Counted from the first letter of the stretch, positions 37,088-46,003 are shown. The stretch: DNA of 64,000 nt from Candidatus Brachythrix odensensis (GCA_016714465.1 JADKDT010000002.1:1-64000); one strand, 5' to 3'. Numbers and translations: made by a program. The notes: generated from the letters alone by a model not told the origin.

Positions 37088-37113
37088 ATTATAGGCGGCG
37101 CCCCGCCTATAAT
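37088..37113. promoter_or_regulatory. Palindromic divergent promoter, deacetylase / gntK
   Basis: ATTATAGGCGG (37088-37098) and CCGCCTATAAT (37103-37113) are perfect 11-bp inverted repeats around a 4-bp centre. Each end is a consensus TATAAT pointing outward, followed by ATG (37080) after 7 nt and GTG (37122) after 8 nt. One site could thus serve as two promoters and as an operator. Confidence 0.6.
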
Positions 37114-37121
37114 CGTTCACC

Positions 37122-37637
37122 GTGTCTGAACAGATCCACAATGCAAAGCCTGCGTTCATGGTCGTCATGGGCGTCTCGGGTTCGGGCAAGACCACGATTG
37201 GGCGCGCGCTGGCGGAGCGACTCGGCTGGCGATTTCATGACGCCGACGACCATCATCCAGCAACAAATGTTGAGAAGATGCGCCAGGGGATTCCGCTCAC
37301 TGACGCGGATCGGGAGCCATGGCTCGCGTCGCTTGGGAAGATCATCGATGCTTCAATGGAGAGCCGCGAGCCCGGCATATTGGCCTGCTCTGCGCTCAAA
37401 CAGCGCTATCGCGACACCCTGACCCGCCCCGGGCTGCGTTTCATTTACCTGCGCGGCGATCTGGCCTCCATCCGCGCCCGAATGGAAGGCCGGCAGCACT
37501 TCATGCCCGTCAAGCTGCTCGAGAGCCAGTTCCTGGCGCTGGAGGAACCGGCCGACGCCATCGTCGTGGATGTGGCGCTTTCGATTGAAGCGCAGGTCGA
37601 CTACATCGCGTCGGCACTCGCTGAGTCCGCCACCTGA
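37122..37637 (+). CDS. gntK: Gluconokinase
   Basis: 171 residues from GTG 37122. P-loop VMGVSGSGKTTIGRALAERL, then the gluconokinase-specific FHDADDHHPATNVEKMRQG and GIPLTDADREPWLASL, CSALKQRYRDTLTR and FIYLRGDLASIRARM. Phosphorylates gluconate to 6-phosphogluconate. The sequence immediately after the P-loop excludes shikimate kinase. It ends 11 nt before the convergent debranching enzyme, with no obvious terminator between. Confidence 0.95.
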   Translation: MSEQIHNAKPAFMVVMGVSGSGKTTIGRALAERLGWRFHDADDHHPATNVEKMRQGIPLTDADREPWLASLGKIIDASMESREPGILACSALKQRYRDTLTRPGLRFIYLRGDLASIRARMEGRQHFMPVKLLESQFLALEEPADAIVVDVALSIEAQVDYIASALAESAT

Positions 37638-37648
37638 CTGGCCACCCG

Positions 37649-39634
37649 CTAGATATCCTCGATCGCCGACCGCAAGAACTCCGCCACACTCCAGGCTTGG
37701 GCCACGCAGCCGCCTGGAAGATGCGGCGCGTATCCGTCGAAGACCTCCGAGATCTGCCCCAGGCCAGCCTGATTGAAATGCGGCAGCATCCCATTCAGCC
37801 AGCGTCGCGCCTGCTGGCGCGCAGCTGCGCTGCGTTCATGAACACGGACATGAGCGGTGATGAACGGCCCCATCAGCCATGCCCAGATCGTGCCCTGATG
37901 ATAGGCGCCATCACGCTTCTCGAGATCGCCAGAATAGCGGCCGCAATAGCGCGGGTCGCCGGGACTCAAGCTGCGCAAACCGTAGGGCGTCAGCAAGTCC
38001 CGCGCCACCACATCGACGACACGCTGCATCCGCTCCTGGTTCAGCATACTGTGAGTGAGGCTCGCGGCGAAAATCTGATTCGGGCGAATCGACGCGTCGC
38101 GTTCCGCGCCGTCTACAACATCGTAGAGACAACCGGCGTCTTCATTCCAAAATTGGGCATTGAAGGCGAGCTCCGCCTGCGCGGCCAGATCGCCATAGCG
38201 CAAGGCGCGCGCGGTATCACCGAAGCGTCCAGCAAAGCTGCGCATGATCTGAAGCGCGTTGAACCAGAGCGCCTGGATCTCGACAGGCTTTCCCATCCGG
38301 GGCGTCACGACCCAATCACGATACTTGGCATCCATCCAGGTGAGTGACATGCCTGGCGCGCCTGCGCGAAGCAGGCCATCCGTATCCAGCCGGATGTTGT
38401 ATCGGGTGCCACGCTCATGCCAGGCAATCGCGTCGGCCAGCGGCTCGTATAGATGCTCACGAACAAACGCCTCGTCCTGACTGTACTGGCTGAGCGCACG
38501 GGTGGCCTCAAACATCCAGAGCGTGGCGTCAACGGTGTTGTATTCCGGTGTATCGCCCTTGTCCGGGAAGCGATTGGGAATCATCCCCTGGTCCATGTGG
38601 CGGGCATACTCGATCAGAATGTCGCGCGCGACATCGAAGCGGCCCGTCGCAAGCGTAAGACCCGGCAGCGCGATCATCGTGTCGCGCCCCCAATCGCTGA
38701 ACCAGGGGTATCCGGCGATGATCGACTTGCGCTCACCCCGTGACACGATGAACTGGTCGGCTGCAGCCGTCAACGCGCACACCATCGAGTCGTCATACGG
38801 GGCGGCCTCAACGATTGCGGCCCGTCGGGCCACCTCAGCCCGGCGCAGCTCGTCAATGCCGGAGATCCCAATCGCCGCAGTCGAGGCGATCAGGCACAGC
38901 TGGTCCGGCGCATCACCAATCTGGAAGCGGAATTCGACCGGCCCGTGCAAATCCTCAATGTGATCGTATCCACGATCCTGCTCAACCTGCAAATGGAGGT
39001 GCCGATACCAGTACGGCGTCGGATCGACGGAATCGGCGTTGTGCGCGATGCGAAGCGCCGGCATATCCGCGTATGGCCTGAGTGTCACCTGTTGCAGCGC
39101 AACCTCCGCCACGGTATTCAGTCCGGAATTCTCATGGGAGAGGGTGTGAAAATCGCGGCAGGAGATCAGCGGCCGGATGCGAAGCTCCGCCTTTGCGCCC
39201 GGCGCGGCCTGTGGGTCACGGGTGATGGCGTATTGGACGCATACGGTGTTTTGGCCGTGGACAAGCCAAATCGCTTTCTCAATCAGCCAGCCCTCCACAG
39301 CATAGGTGAAAATCGGGAAGGGATCCAATCGGAATCCAATCTGGTGTCCAGGCGAGCGGGCTGGCCGATCGTCACTGAACTCATTCACCGCAAGCTCGAC
39401 GCGGCGTTCGCCGCCATCGGGGAGACGCACAACAAGCGTCTCGTCGAGTTTGTTGAGCAGCATCAGTCGTTCGGTTGGCGGCTTCGTCGCCGCAACAAGG
39501 AGGCCGTGATACCGGCGCGTATTCAGTCCGATAACGGTCGACATCGCAAAACCGCCGATACCATTCGTTTCCAGCCACTCTTTTCCTCGGGCTTCGGTGA
39601 TATCTCCGCAAATTTCTGCGCCGAACTCAATCAT
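37649..39634 (-). CDS. Glycogen debranching enzyme (amylo-alpha-1,6-glucosidase)
   Basis: 661 residues. N-terminal domain EWLETNGIGGFAMSTVIGLN and TRRYHGLLVAATKPP is diagnostic of archaeal/bacterial GDE proteins; the C-terminal (alpha/alpha)6 barrel carries GYPWFSDWGRDTMIALPGL (an acidic active-site region), IPNRFPDKGDTPEYNTVDAT, and DGAYHQGTIWAWLMGPF. Hydrolyses alpha-1,6 branches of glycogen, complementing MalQ in this window. AGGAG is 7 nt before ATG 39634 and TAGACT (minus, 39672-39677) may be the -10. Confidence 0.95.
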   Translation of the reverse strand: MIEFGAEICGDITEARGKEWLETNGIGGFAMSTVIGLNTRRYHGLLVAATKPPTERLMLLNKLDETLVVRLPDGGERRVELAVNEFSDDRPARSPGHQIGFRLDPFPIFTYAVEGWLIEKAIWLVHGQNTVCVQYAITRDPQAAPGAKAELRIRPLISCRDFHTLSHENSGLNTVAEVALQQVTLRPYADMPALRIAHNADSVDPTPYWYRHLHLQVEQDRGYDHIEDLHGPVEFRFQIGDAPDQLCLIASTAAIGISGIDELRRAEVARRAAIVEAAPYDDSMVCALTAAADQFIVSRGERKSIIAGYPWFSDWGRDTMIALPGLTLATGRFDVARDILIEYARHMDQGMIPNRFPDKGDTPEYNTVDATLWMFEATRALSQYSQDEAFVREHLYEPLADAIAWHERGTRYNIRLDTDGLLRAGAPGMSLTWMDAKYRDWVVTPRMGKPVEIQALWFNALQIMRSFAGRFGDTARALRYGDLAAQAELAFNAQFWNEDAGCLYDVVDGAERDASIRPNQIFAASLTHSMLNQERMQRVVDVVARDLLTPYGLRSLSPGDPRYCGRYSGDLEKRDGAYHQGTIWAWLMGPFITAHVRVHERSAAARQQARRWLNGMLPHFNQAGLGQISEVFDGYAPHLPGGCVAQAWSVAEFLRSAIEDI

Positions 39635-39687
39635 GGCATGCTCCTGTTTCGGGTGCGTCGGAATTGCCCTAAGTCTAGCCGCAAACC

Positions 39688-39742
39688 ATCCGGCGAGATC
39701 CCCCTCCCCGCGCTGCGCGCGGGGAGGGGGATCTCGCCGGAT
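39688..39742. terminator. 26-bp perfect hairpin terminator
   Basis: Arms 39688-39713 and 39717-39742 pair without mismatch, TGC loop; the longest hairpin in the window. It lies 4 nt past the GNAT stop on the minus strand and shields the debranching-enzyme promoter. Confidence 0.75.
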
Positions 39743-39746
39743 CTTG

Positions 39747-40217
39747 CTAGTGGCCGACGCTCAATTTCATCCCGACGTGGGAGGCCACGAATCCGAGGCG
39801 CGCGTAGAAGGCGTGCGCCTCAGGCCGGCGTGCGTCGGAGGTCAGTTGCAGGGTTCCACAGCCTTTTTCGCGCGTCCGCTCGATCGCCCAGCGCATCATG
39901 CGCTCGCCAATCCGCTGCCCGCGCAAGTCAGCCTGGACACGGACGGCCTCGACCTCCATCCGCCGGGTCGCCACCTTGGTCAATGACACGAGCTCGATCA
40001 AATGCATGGTCGCTACGATGCGGCCATTGCGCTCGACAACGATCAGCTCATGTCGCGGGTCGGCATCGATCTCGGCAAAGGCGTCAAGATACGGCTGCGG
40101 CAGGGGAAGCTCATAGCGTTCGCGCGTTTGGCCGAACACATCGTCAGCCAGCAGGCGCACGATTTCGGGCAGGTCCTCGCGCGTGGCGCGGCGGATCGCG
40201 AGAGGAATTTCAGTCAT
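39747..40217 (-). CDS. GNAT-family N-acetyltransferase
   Basis: 156 residues. IRRATREDLPEIVRLLADD at the N-terminus, central beta strands (ELIVVERNGRIVATMHLIEL), the acetyl-CoA P-loop in RVQADLRGQRIGERMMRWAI (Q/RxxGxG/A), and EAHAFYARLGFVASHVGMKL at the end. Substrate unknown; similar small GNATs modify amino acids, antibiotics or proteins. It is the last of three minus-strand genes (hydrolase, small membrane protein, GNAT) and ends at a strong hairpin. Confidence 0.9.
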   Translation of the reverse strand: MTEIPLAIRRATREDLPEIVRLLADDVFGQTRERYELPLPQPYLDAFAEIDADPRHELIVVERNGRIVATMHLIELVSLTKVATRRMEVEAVRVQADLRGQRIGERMMRWAIERTREKGCGTLQLTSDARRPEAHAFYARLGFVASHVGMKLSVGH

Positions 40218-40267
40218 GGCAATAAGTCACTGCGATAAAAACGCTGCAATCCTGGCGCGGGATCCTG

Positions 40268-40627
40268 TCAGCGCGGCCACTCAATCAGACCCACGGCGAA
40301 GGCGCCCGCCAGGAGCAGCCCCCACACCCCATATCCGGCAAGGATCGCAGGGATGAGTTGCCAACCCAGGCGCATTGCGCCGTAGACGACCGCAAGCCAC
40401 ACGAAGGTCGGGATGAATCCGATGATCATGTTGCGGGTCAGGAGCTCGATGACGGGGTTGATCTGTTCATCTCCGACGCCGGAGGCGACAACCCAGATCG
40501 CCAGGGGCATGTTGATCGGCATCGTTGCGAAGATCGCGGCCAGCGTCCGTGATCGCTCGCGCAAGACCGCCACAAGCAGGATGATGCCAATGGACATGGC
40601 AACAGGCAGGACTTTCTGAATACTCAT
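40268..40627 (-). CDS. Small four-TM membrane protein, DUF3147-like
   Basis: 119 residues from ATG 40627, which overlaps the hydrolase stop (ATGA). Four hydrophobic segments: VLPVAMSIGIILLVAVL, LAAIFATMPINMPLAIWVVA, MIIGFIPTFVWLAVVYGAM and LIPAILAGYGVWGLLLAGAF. The pattern, with a Pro-containing TM2, resembles DUF3147-type proteins, but the match is weak. A longer reading frame upstream is only an out-of-frame shadow of the hydrolase. Function unknown. Confidence 0.65.
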   Translation of the reverse strand: MSIQKVLPVAMSIGIILLVAVLRERSRTLAAIFATMPINMPLAIWVVASGVGDEQINPVIELLTRNMIIGFIPTFVWLAVVYGAMRLGWQLIPAILAGYGVWGLLLAGAFAVGLIEWPR

Positions 40628-41559
40628 GATCTGGCGCCGGCCGGTGAGGCAACCGAAAGGTTCAGAAACGGCAATAGGGTTCGCAACAGCAGGTCCGGCA
40701 ACTCCTGCTGGGGTAAGTGCCCCACGTCGGGCAAGACCTCGAGGCGCGCGCCAGGCTGGGAGTCCGCGCGGGGGCGCGCATTTGCAAGCGGAAAGACCTT
40801 GTCGCGCCCGCCCCACACTACCAGGGCGGGCACCGCCAGGGACGGAATGCGCTTCGCCAGCCGACGACCGGCCGTCAAAAAGTATGGCAGGCTGCCCTTT
40901 TGGATCGTAAGCGCGGCCAGCCGCTGCGGCTCATCCCACACCCGGGCGACGACCCGCTCCAGCAGGAACTGACGATCCGCCAATGGCAGCGCGTCAAGAT
41001 CCGCATAGTACGGGCGGAGTGTCTCAAAAGCGGCTTCGGGTGTGCCTGCGCGGAGCGCGCGAAAGTATCTGCGATCGAAGTAGTCGAGAAAGAGCCGCTG
41101 AAAAAGGGACAACCGGCTGGCCGGCGGATGTGAAATGACAAGGCTTCCATTCAGCAAGACCAGGGCGGATACGCGGTCGGGGTGCTGCGCGGCAACCGCA
41201 TCCGCGGTGATCGCGCCAAGTGAATTCCCGATCAGTCCGAATCGATCCAAGCCAAGCCCCGCTGCCAGCGCCATCACACAGCCCGAATAGAACGGCACGC
41301 CAAAGGCTCGCGGACGCTTATCACTCCGCCCAAAACCAGGCAGATCAGGCGCGATGACCCGATACTGCGCGGCCAGTGCGCCGTAAATGTGTCGCCATGT
41401 GTCCGCCTCATCCTGCAGCCCATGCAACAAGATCAAGGGCGGACCGTCCCCGGCTGAGTCATACAGAAAAATCTCAGTGCGATCGGGCAGCGAGATCGTG
41501 CGCTGGAACGCCGCGAGTGCCGGGGCGCATCGCATGGGTCCAGAGGCGGGTCTTTCCAT
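40624..41559 (-). CDS. Alpha/beta-fold hydrolase
   Basis: About 311 residues from ATG 41559, chosen because a TATGAT box (41567-41572) ends 7 nt upstream; a second ATG at 41571 overlaps that box. Oxyanion region LILLHGLQDEADTWRHIYG, APDLPGFGRSDK, nucleophile elbow GLIGNSLGAITADAVA (Ser), LVVWGGRDKVFPLANA (Asp) and VLPDVGHLPQQE (His). Likely an esterase or C-C hydrolase; substrate unknown. Translationally coupled to the next small membrane protein. Confidence 0.9.
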   Translation of the reverse strand: MERPASGPMRCAPALAAFQRTISLPDRTEIFLYDSAGDGPPLILLHGLQDEADTWRHIYGALAAQYRVIAPDLPGFGRSDKRPRAFGVPFYSGCVMALAAGLGLDRFGLIGNSLGAITADAVAAQHPDRVSALVLLNGSLVISHPPASRLSLFQRLFLDYFDRRYFRALRAGTPEAAFETLRPYYADLDALPLADRQFLLERVVARVWDEPQRLAALTIQKGSLPYFLTAGRRLAKRIPSLAVPALVVWGGRDKVFPLANARPRADSQPGARLEVLPDVGHLPQQELPDLLLRTLLPFLNLSVASPAGARS

Positions 41560-41642
41560 GGAAATGATCATAGAGTCGATCCCGATTCAGGCGCGAACCG
41601 GGATGGACCCTATCTACACGATCGAACGCGGCCCAGGGCGAT

Positions 41643-44600
41643 CTACGAGCAGCCGGTCGTGTTGCCGCACGTATTGCACTTGAGGCAAGTGCCGTTCCGC
41701 ACCAGCGTCCAGGAACCACAGTCAGGGCACGGGTCGCCCTCGTAGCCCTTAAGCTTGGCTTCGCGCGCCTTCTCGGCTCGGGCGGCCTCGGTATTGTCAC
41801 GCGACGCCGCGCGTGCAACGGGCGCGCTGACCGCCGGCGCGCCCGACCTCATCGCCGCTGCATGGGTCGAGTATCCGTTGCCGTAACCATGACCGTTGGC
41901 GTTCCCGTTCGCCGCGCGGGCCACGGGCGTCTCATCCGCCGGGGTTGTCACCGGCACAGGCTCAGCGGCATGCCCAATTCCCGCCACCGGTTCAGTGAAG
42001 GCCCGGCTGGGCAAAGTGAGTTGCGCAACCGATACCTCGCGCTCATTGACGACTTCCTCGCTGTCGTATTCCGGCTCGATCTCCTTGCCCGGACCGCTCT
42101 CATGGGCCAGGTCCATTCGGCCGAGATAGGTGATGGCGAGCTCGCGGAAGATGTAGTCGATGATGCTTGTCGACATCTTGACATGATCGTTGCCCGTAAC
42201 CATGCCAGCCGGCTCGAACTTGGTGAACACAAATGCGTCGACGAACTCGTCCAGCGGCACGCCGTACTGCAGGCCCAGCGATACCGCAATCGTGAAGCAG
42301 TTGAGCAGGCTGCGGAAGCCCGCCCCTTCCTTGTACATATCTACAAAGATCTCTCCGAGGGTGTCATCGCTGTACTCCCCGGTGCGCAGGAAGATGCTAT
42401 GTCCGCCGATCTTGGCCTTCTGGGTGAACCCATGCCGGCGGCCTGGCAACAAACGCCGCTTGGCCAGATACCGAATCACGGTCTTCTCGACGATCTTTTC
42501 AACCACAACTGGGGCCGCGTGCGCCGGCATCTCCACCATCGCATCGACAATCTCTTCAACGTCCGACGAGGTGTTGAGCGGCTGGCTGAGCTTGCTGCCA
42601 TCCCGATACAGCGCATTGGCCTTGACTCCAACCTTCCATGACAGCATGTAGGCATCCCACACGTCCTGGACCGTGGCCTCGACCGGCAAGTTGATCGTCT
42701 TGCTGATCGCCCCGCTCAGGAAGGGCTGCGCCACCGCCATCATCAGGATGTGGCCATCCGTCGAGATAAAGCGCTTGCCGTATTTGCCGCACCGATTGGC
42801 GCAATCGAAGACGGCGTAGTGCTCGGTCCTGAGATGCGGCGCGCCCTCGGTTGTCATCGTCCCGCACACGAAGTCATTTGCGGCGTCGATGTCATGCTGC
42901 GAAAATCCGAGCGCCTTGAGCAGATTGAACTTGTAGTCGCCTAATTGTTCCGCGCTGAAACCGAGCTTTTCGCGGCAGAAATCCTCGCCCAGGGTGAACT
43001 TATTGAACGCAAACTGAATCTCGAAGGCGCCGGGGAGGGCAGCCTGCAGTTTGGCCAGCGCCTCGTCGGTAAAGCCCTTGGCCCGCAGCGTTTCCGGGTT
43101 GATCCGCGGGCATCCGGTCAGGGTCCCGGATCCCTTGGCATACAACACGATGTCCTCGATCTGTTGATCGGTGTAGCCCAACCGGCGGAGCGCCGGCGGC
43201 AGGCTCTGATTGATGATCTTGAAGTAGCCGCCACCGGCCAGTTTCTTGAACTTGACCAGCGAGAAGTCGGGCTCTATTCCGGTGGTGTCACAGTCCATGA
43301 CCAAACCGATGGTGCCCGTCGGCGCAATGACCGTTACCTGGGCATTCCGAAAGCCATTTTGCTCGCCGAGCGCGAGCATCCGATCCGCATCCTCACGGGC
43401 AGCCCGCAGCAAATCGCTCGGGCAGAACTCCGGATCGATGCCAAGCGGGTGCACGCTGAGCGCTTCGTACTCCGCGGCGCTCGCGTTGTAGGCCGCCCGG
43501 CGATGGTTGCGGATGACCCGCAGCATGTGCTCGCGATTTCGCGCATATCCGGGAAACGGCCCAAGCTGGCCGGCCATTTCGGCGCTGGCCGCATACGCCC
43601 CGCAGTGCAGCATTGCGGTCAGGGCCCCGGCGATTGCCCGCCCTTCAGGGCTGTCATAGGGCACGCCCTGGATCATCAGGAGTGTGCCAAGGTTGGCATA
43701 ACCAAGACCCAACGTCCGAAACTCATAGCTCAGGGTCGCCAGCGGCTTGCTCGGAAACTGCGCCATCAGCACGCTGATCTCGAGCACGAGCGTCCACAGC
43801 CGGGTGGCGTGCCGATAACCGTCGACATCGAAAACGCCGGTCTTCTCATCATAGAACTGGACCAGGTTCAAGCTCGCCAGGTTGCAGGCCGTGTCATCGA
43901 GGAACATGTATTCCGAGCACGGATTGCTGCCTCGGATAGGTCCGTCGGCGGGACAGGTGTGCCACTCGTTTACCGTGTCGTGATACTGCATCCCGGGATC
44001 GGCGCTTTGCCAGGCCGCGTCCGCGATGCGTTGCATCAGACTGCGCGCCTTAATCGTGCGGCGGCTCCTGACCTGCGCGCCGGTCTTGCGGGCCTTCTCG
44101 ATATCAGTCCGCCACAAGAGGTTCCAGTCGCCGTCGTTCTCAACCGCCTGCATGAAGGCGTTGGTCACCCGGACGGTGTTATTGCTATTTTGTCCGCTGA
44201 CAGTGGCATACGCCTCGCTGTTCCAGTCGGTGTCGTACTCGGCGAATGCAATGGCGGTATAGCCCTGTTCGGCATACTGGATCGCGCGCTCGATATAGTT
44301 GCCAGGAATGAGGTCCAGTCGCGCGTCGCCGATGGCCTTGGCCAGGCCCTTGTTCTGTTTGCGATCAAATCGGGCTGAATCGGTCTTCTCCGCGTGACAG
44401 GCCCTGATGATTGCGTTCAAATGGCGGTTGTTGAGCCTGCTTCCTGTGACAAGCGAAGCGACCTTCTGCTCCTCGGTCACTTTCCAGTCGACGAAAGTCT
44501 CGATATCCGGGTGATCGATGTCGAGAATGACCATCTTGGCCGCCCGGCGGGTCGTGCCGCCACTCTTGATAGCGCCAGCCGCCCGGTCGCCGATCTTCAG

Positions 44601-45350
44601 AAATGACATCAAGCCGCTGGAGCGACCGCCCCCGCTGAGGGGCTCCATTTCGCCCCGGAGATTGGAGAAGTTGCTTCCCGTACCGCTGCCGTACTTGAAG
44701 ATGCGCGCCTCACGCACCCATAGATCCATAATGCCGCCTTCATTGACGAGGTCGTCGGCGACGGACTGGATGAAGCAGGCGTGCGGTTGCGGATGGGTAT
44801 AGGCGTCATCCGAAGTCACAAGCTGTCCGCTCTTCGGGTCAACATAAAAATGACCCTGCGACGGCCCGGTGATGCCGTACGCCCAGTTCAATCCGGTATT
44901 GAACCACTGGGGCGAGTTTGGCGCGGCCATCTGCATGGCCAGCATGTAGCAAAGCTCATCGTGAAAAGCCTGGGCATCTTCCTCCGAGTCGAAATAGCCG
45001 TGCTTCCATCCCCAGTAGGTCCAGCAGCCGGCCAACCGGCCGAACACTTGCTTGCTGTCACGCTCGCCCGTATTTGTCGCGGCACCCTCCTGTGGCACGC
45101 TCCGCTGCAGCCATGCCGGCACACCTTTCTCCTTCACATGCCGCGTAGCGGATGGAACACCCGCCTTCCGGAAGTACTTCTGGGCGATGATGTCGACCGC
45201 CACCTGTGACCATTGCGCAGGCACAGCGATATCCGTCATCTCAAAAACCTTTGAACCGTCGGTATTCCGAATGCTGGACACGCGTTTCTCGAACGGGATG
45301 TCGCTATAGGGAGATTGGCGGGGATGGGTGTAGCGGCGATTAATCTTCAT
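41643..45350 (-). CDS. nrdJ: Adenosylcobalamin-dependent (class II) ribonucleoside-diphosphate reductase
   Basis: 1235 residues from ATG 45350 (AGGA just upstream); an upstream in-frame start at 45440 would run into nrdR. Class II signatures: NSPQWFNTGLNWAYGI, SGTGSNFSNLRGEMEPLSGG, SNPCSEYMFLDDTACNLASL, APTGTIGLVMDCDTTGIEPD, FSLVKFKKLAGGGYFKIINQ. C-terminal Cys pairs CPDCG and CKCNTCG(NTTGC) shuttle reducing equivalents. A Gly/Asn/His linker precedes the tail. Makes deoxyribonucleotides without oxygen, using coenzyme B12. Follows nrdR by 49 nt and should be repressed by it when dATP is high. Confidence 0.97.
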   Translation of the reverse strand: MKINRRYTHPRQSPYSDIPFEKRVSSIRNTDGSKVFEMTDIAVPAQWSQVAVDIIAQKYFRKAGVPSATRHVKEKGVPAWLQRSVPQEGAATNTGERDSKQVFGRLAGCWTYWGWKHGYFDSEEDAQAFHDELCYMLAMQMAAPNSPQWFNTGLNWAYGITGPSQGHFYVDPKSGQLVTSDDAYTHPQPHACFIQSVADDLVNEGGIMDLWVREARIFKYGSGTGSNFSNLRGEMEPLSGGGRSSGLMSFLKIGDRAAGAIKSGGTTRRAAKMVILDIDHPDIETFVDWKVTEEQKVASLVTGSRLNNRHLNAIIRACHAEKTDSARFDRKQNKGLAKAIGDARLDLIPGNYIERAIQYAEQGYTAIAFAEYDTDWNSEAYATVSGQNSNNTVRVTNAFMQAVENDGDWNLLWRTDIEKARKTGAQVRSRRTIKARSLMQRIADAAWQSADPGMQYHDTVNEWHTCPADGPIRGSNPCSEYMFLDDTACNLASLNLVQFYDEKTGVFDVDGYRHATRLWTLVLEISVLMAQFPSKPLATLSYEFRTLGLGYANLGTLLMIQGVPYDSPEGRAIAGALTAMLHCGAYAASAEMAGQLGPFPGYARNREHMLRVIRNHRRAAYNASAAEYEALSVHPLGIDPEFCPSDLLRAAREDADRMLALGEQNGFRNAQVTVIAPTGTIGLVMDCDTTGIEPDFSLVKFKKLAGGGYFKIINQSLPPALRRLGYTDQQIEDIVLYAKGSGTLTGCPRINPETLRAKGFTDEALAKLQAALPGAFEIQFAFNKFTLGEDFCREKLGFSAEQLGDYKFNLLKALGFSQHDIDAANDFVCGTMTTEGAPHLRTEHYAVFDCANRCGKYGKRFISTDGHILMMAVAQPFLSGAISKTINLPVEATVQDVWDAYMLSWKVGVKANALYRDGSKLSQPLNTSSDVEEIVDAMVEMPAHAAPVVVEKIVEKTVIRYLAKRRLLPGRRHGFTQKAKIGGHSIFLRTGEYSDDTLGEIFVDMYKEGAGFRSLLNCFTIAVSLGLQYGVPLDEFVDAFVFTKFEPAGMVTGNDHVKMSTSIIDYIFRELAITYLGRMDLAHESGPGKEIEPEYDSEEVVNEREVSVAQLTLPSRAFTEPVAGIGHAAEPVPVTTPADETPVARAANGNANGHGYGNGYSTHAAAMRSGAPAVSAPVARAASRDNTEAARAEKAREAKLKGYEGDPCPDCGSWTLVRNGTCLKCNTCGNTTGCS

Positions 45351-45399
45351 TCCTGTTTTTCCAACTTGCGATTGGTGTCTGACATATCTGGGTCGCGAA

Positions 45400-45852
45400 T
45401 CAGCGCTCCCCCAGTAACTTTTCGATCTCTCCCTTGACACTTTCGATGTCCTTCAGATTGAGATATACAATTGCATAACGAATGTAAGCAACTTCGTCCA
45501 GCGTTCGCAGTCCGCGGAGTGTTATGTCTCCGATGTCGCGGGCGGCGACTTCAGGCTTGCCGAGCGCGATTACCTGAGCCTCGATTTGATCGGCCAGGCG
45601 CTCAATATCCGCCGCCGAAACCGGCCGCTTCGCGCATGCGATGCGGATACCGTCCAGGACTTTGTCCCGATCGAACGATTCGCGTCGTCCGCCCCGCTTG
45701 ACCACCAGGGGCGCAACCTCAACCACCCGTTCCACAGTGCTGAATCTCCGCCCGCACGACTTGCACGCCCGCCGCCTGCGGATGCAGCCAGAAGCCTCGC
45801 GAACAGTGTCAACGACGTGGGTATCAGTCGAGCTGCATTGTGGACATTTCAT
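45400..45852 (-). CDS. nrdR: Transcriptional repressor NrdR
   Basis: 150 residues. N-terminal zinc ribbon MKCPQCSSTDTHVVDTVREA with CKSCGRRFSTVER supplying the second Cys pair, then an ATP-cone (PLVVKRGGRRESFDRDKVLD to YLNLKDIESVKGEIEKLLG). NrdR senses ATP/dATP and represses ribonucleotide reductase genes. It leads a two-gene unit with nrdJ and has a strong promoter and at least one NrdR-box-like site upstream, so self-repression is likely. Confidence 0.97.
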   Translation of the reverse strand: MKCPQCSSTDTHVVDTVREASGCIRRRRACKSCGRRFSTVERVVEVAPLVVKRGGRRESFDRDKVLDGIRIACAKRPVSAADIERLADQIEAQVIALGKPEVAARDIGDITLRGLRTLDEVAYIRYAIVYLNLKDIESVKGEIEKLLGER

Positions 45853-45915
45853 TGCCGTTGTGTCAGTGATTCATGCGCGCAAGCCACGTATCTCTTCTAC
45901 ATAACTGCTTTCATA

Positions 45916-45931
45916 ACGCCATATCTTGTGC
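45916..45931. promoter_or_regulatory. Candidate NrdR box in the nrdR-nrdJ leader
   Basis: ACGCCATATCTTGTGC matches acaCwAtATaTwGtgt at 12 of 16 positions. It lies about 40 nt downstream of the predicted start point. A weaker half-site, AGAACATAT (45948-45956), starts 32 bp away, the usual three-turn spacing of NrdR box pairs. Confidence 0.4.
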
Positions 45932-45974
45932 AGAACACATGTTCGCCAGAACATATGGGACGGAAAGGAAGTGG

Positions 45975-46003
45975 AGTATATGAAGGGCCGGACTATTTGT
46001 CAA
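45975..46003 (-). promoter_or_regulatory. nrdR-nrdJ promoter
   Basis: On the minus strand, TTGACA (45998-46003), a 17-bp spacer and TATACT (45975-45980). Gives a leader of about 115 nt before the nrdR ATG at 45852. Confidence 0.7.

Noticed and set aside
37122..37637. Shikimate kinase, which would fill a gap in the aro pathway
   Set aside because: The HDADDHHPATNVEKMRQG and PLTDADREPWL motifs are specific to gluconokinase.
38945..40225. 426-codon plus-strand ORF across the debranching enzyme and GNAT genes
   Set aside because: Runs through a 26-bp terminator hairpin and two real minus-strand genes; shadow.
42945..44378. 477-codon plus-strand ORF opposite nrdJ
   Set aside because: Mirror frame of a certain gene; composition is the reverse complement of conserved NrdJ motifs.
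45853..45970. Cobalamin riboswitch upstream of nrdR-nrdJ
   Set aside because: The leader is only about 115 nt and I see no B12-box sequence; NrdR control is better supported.
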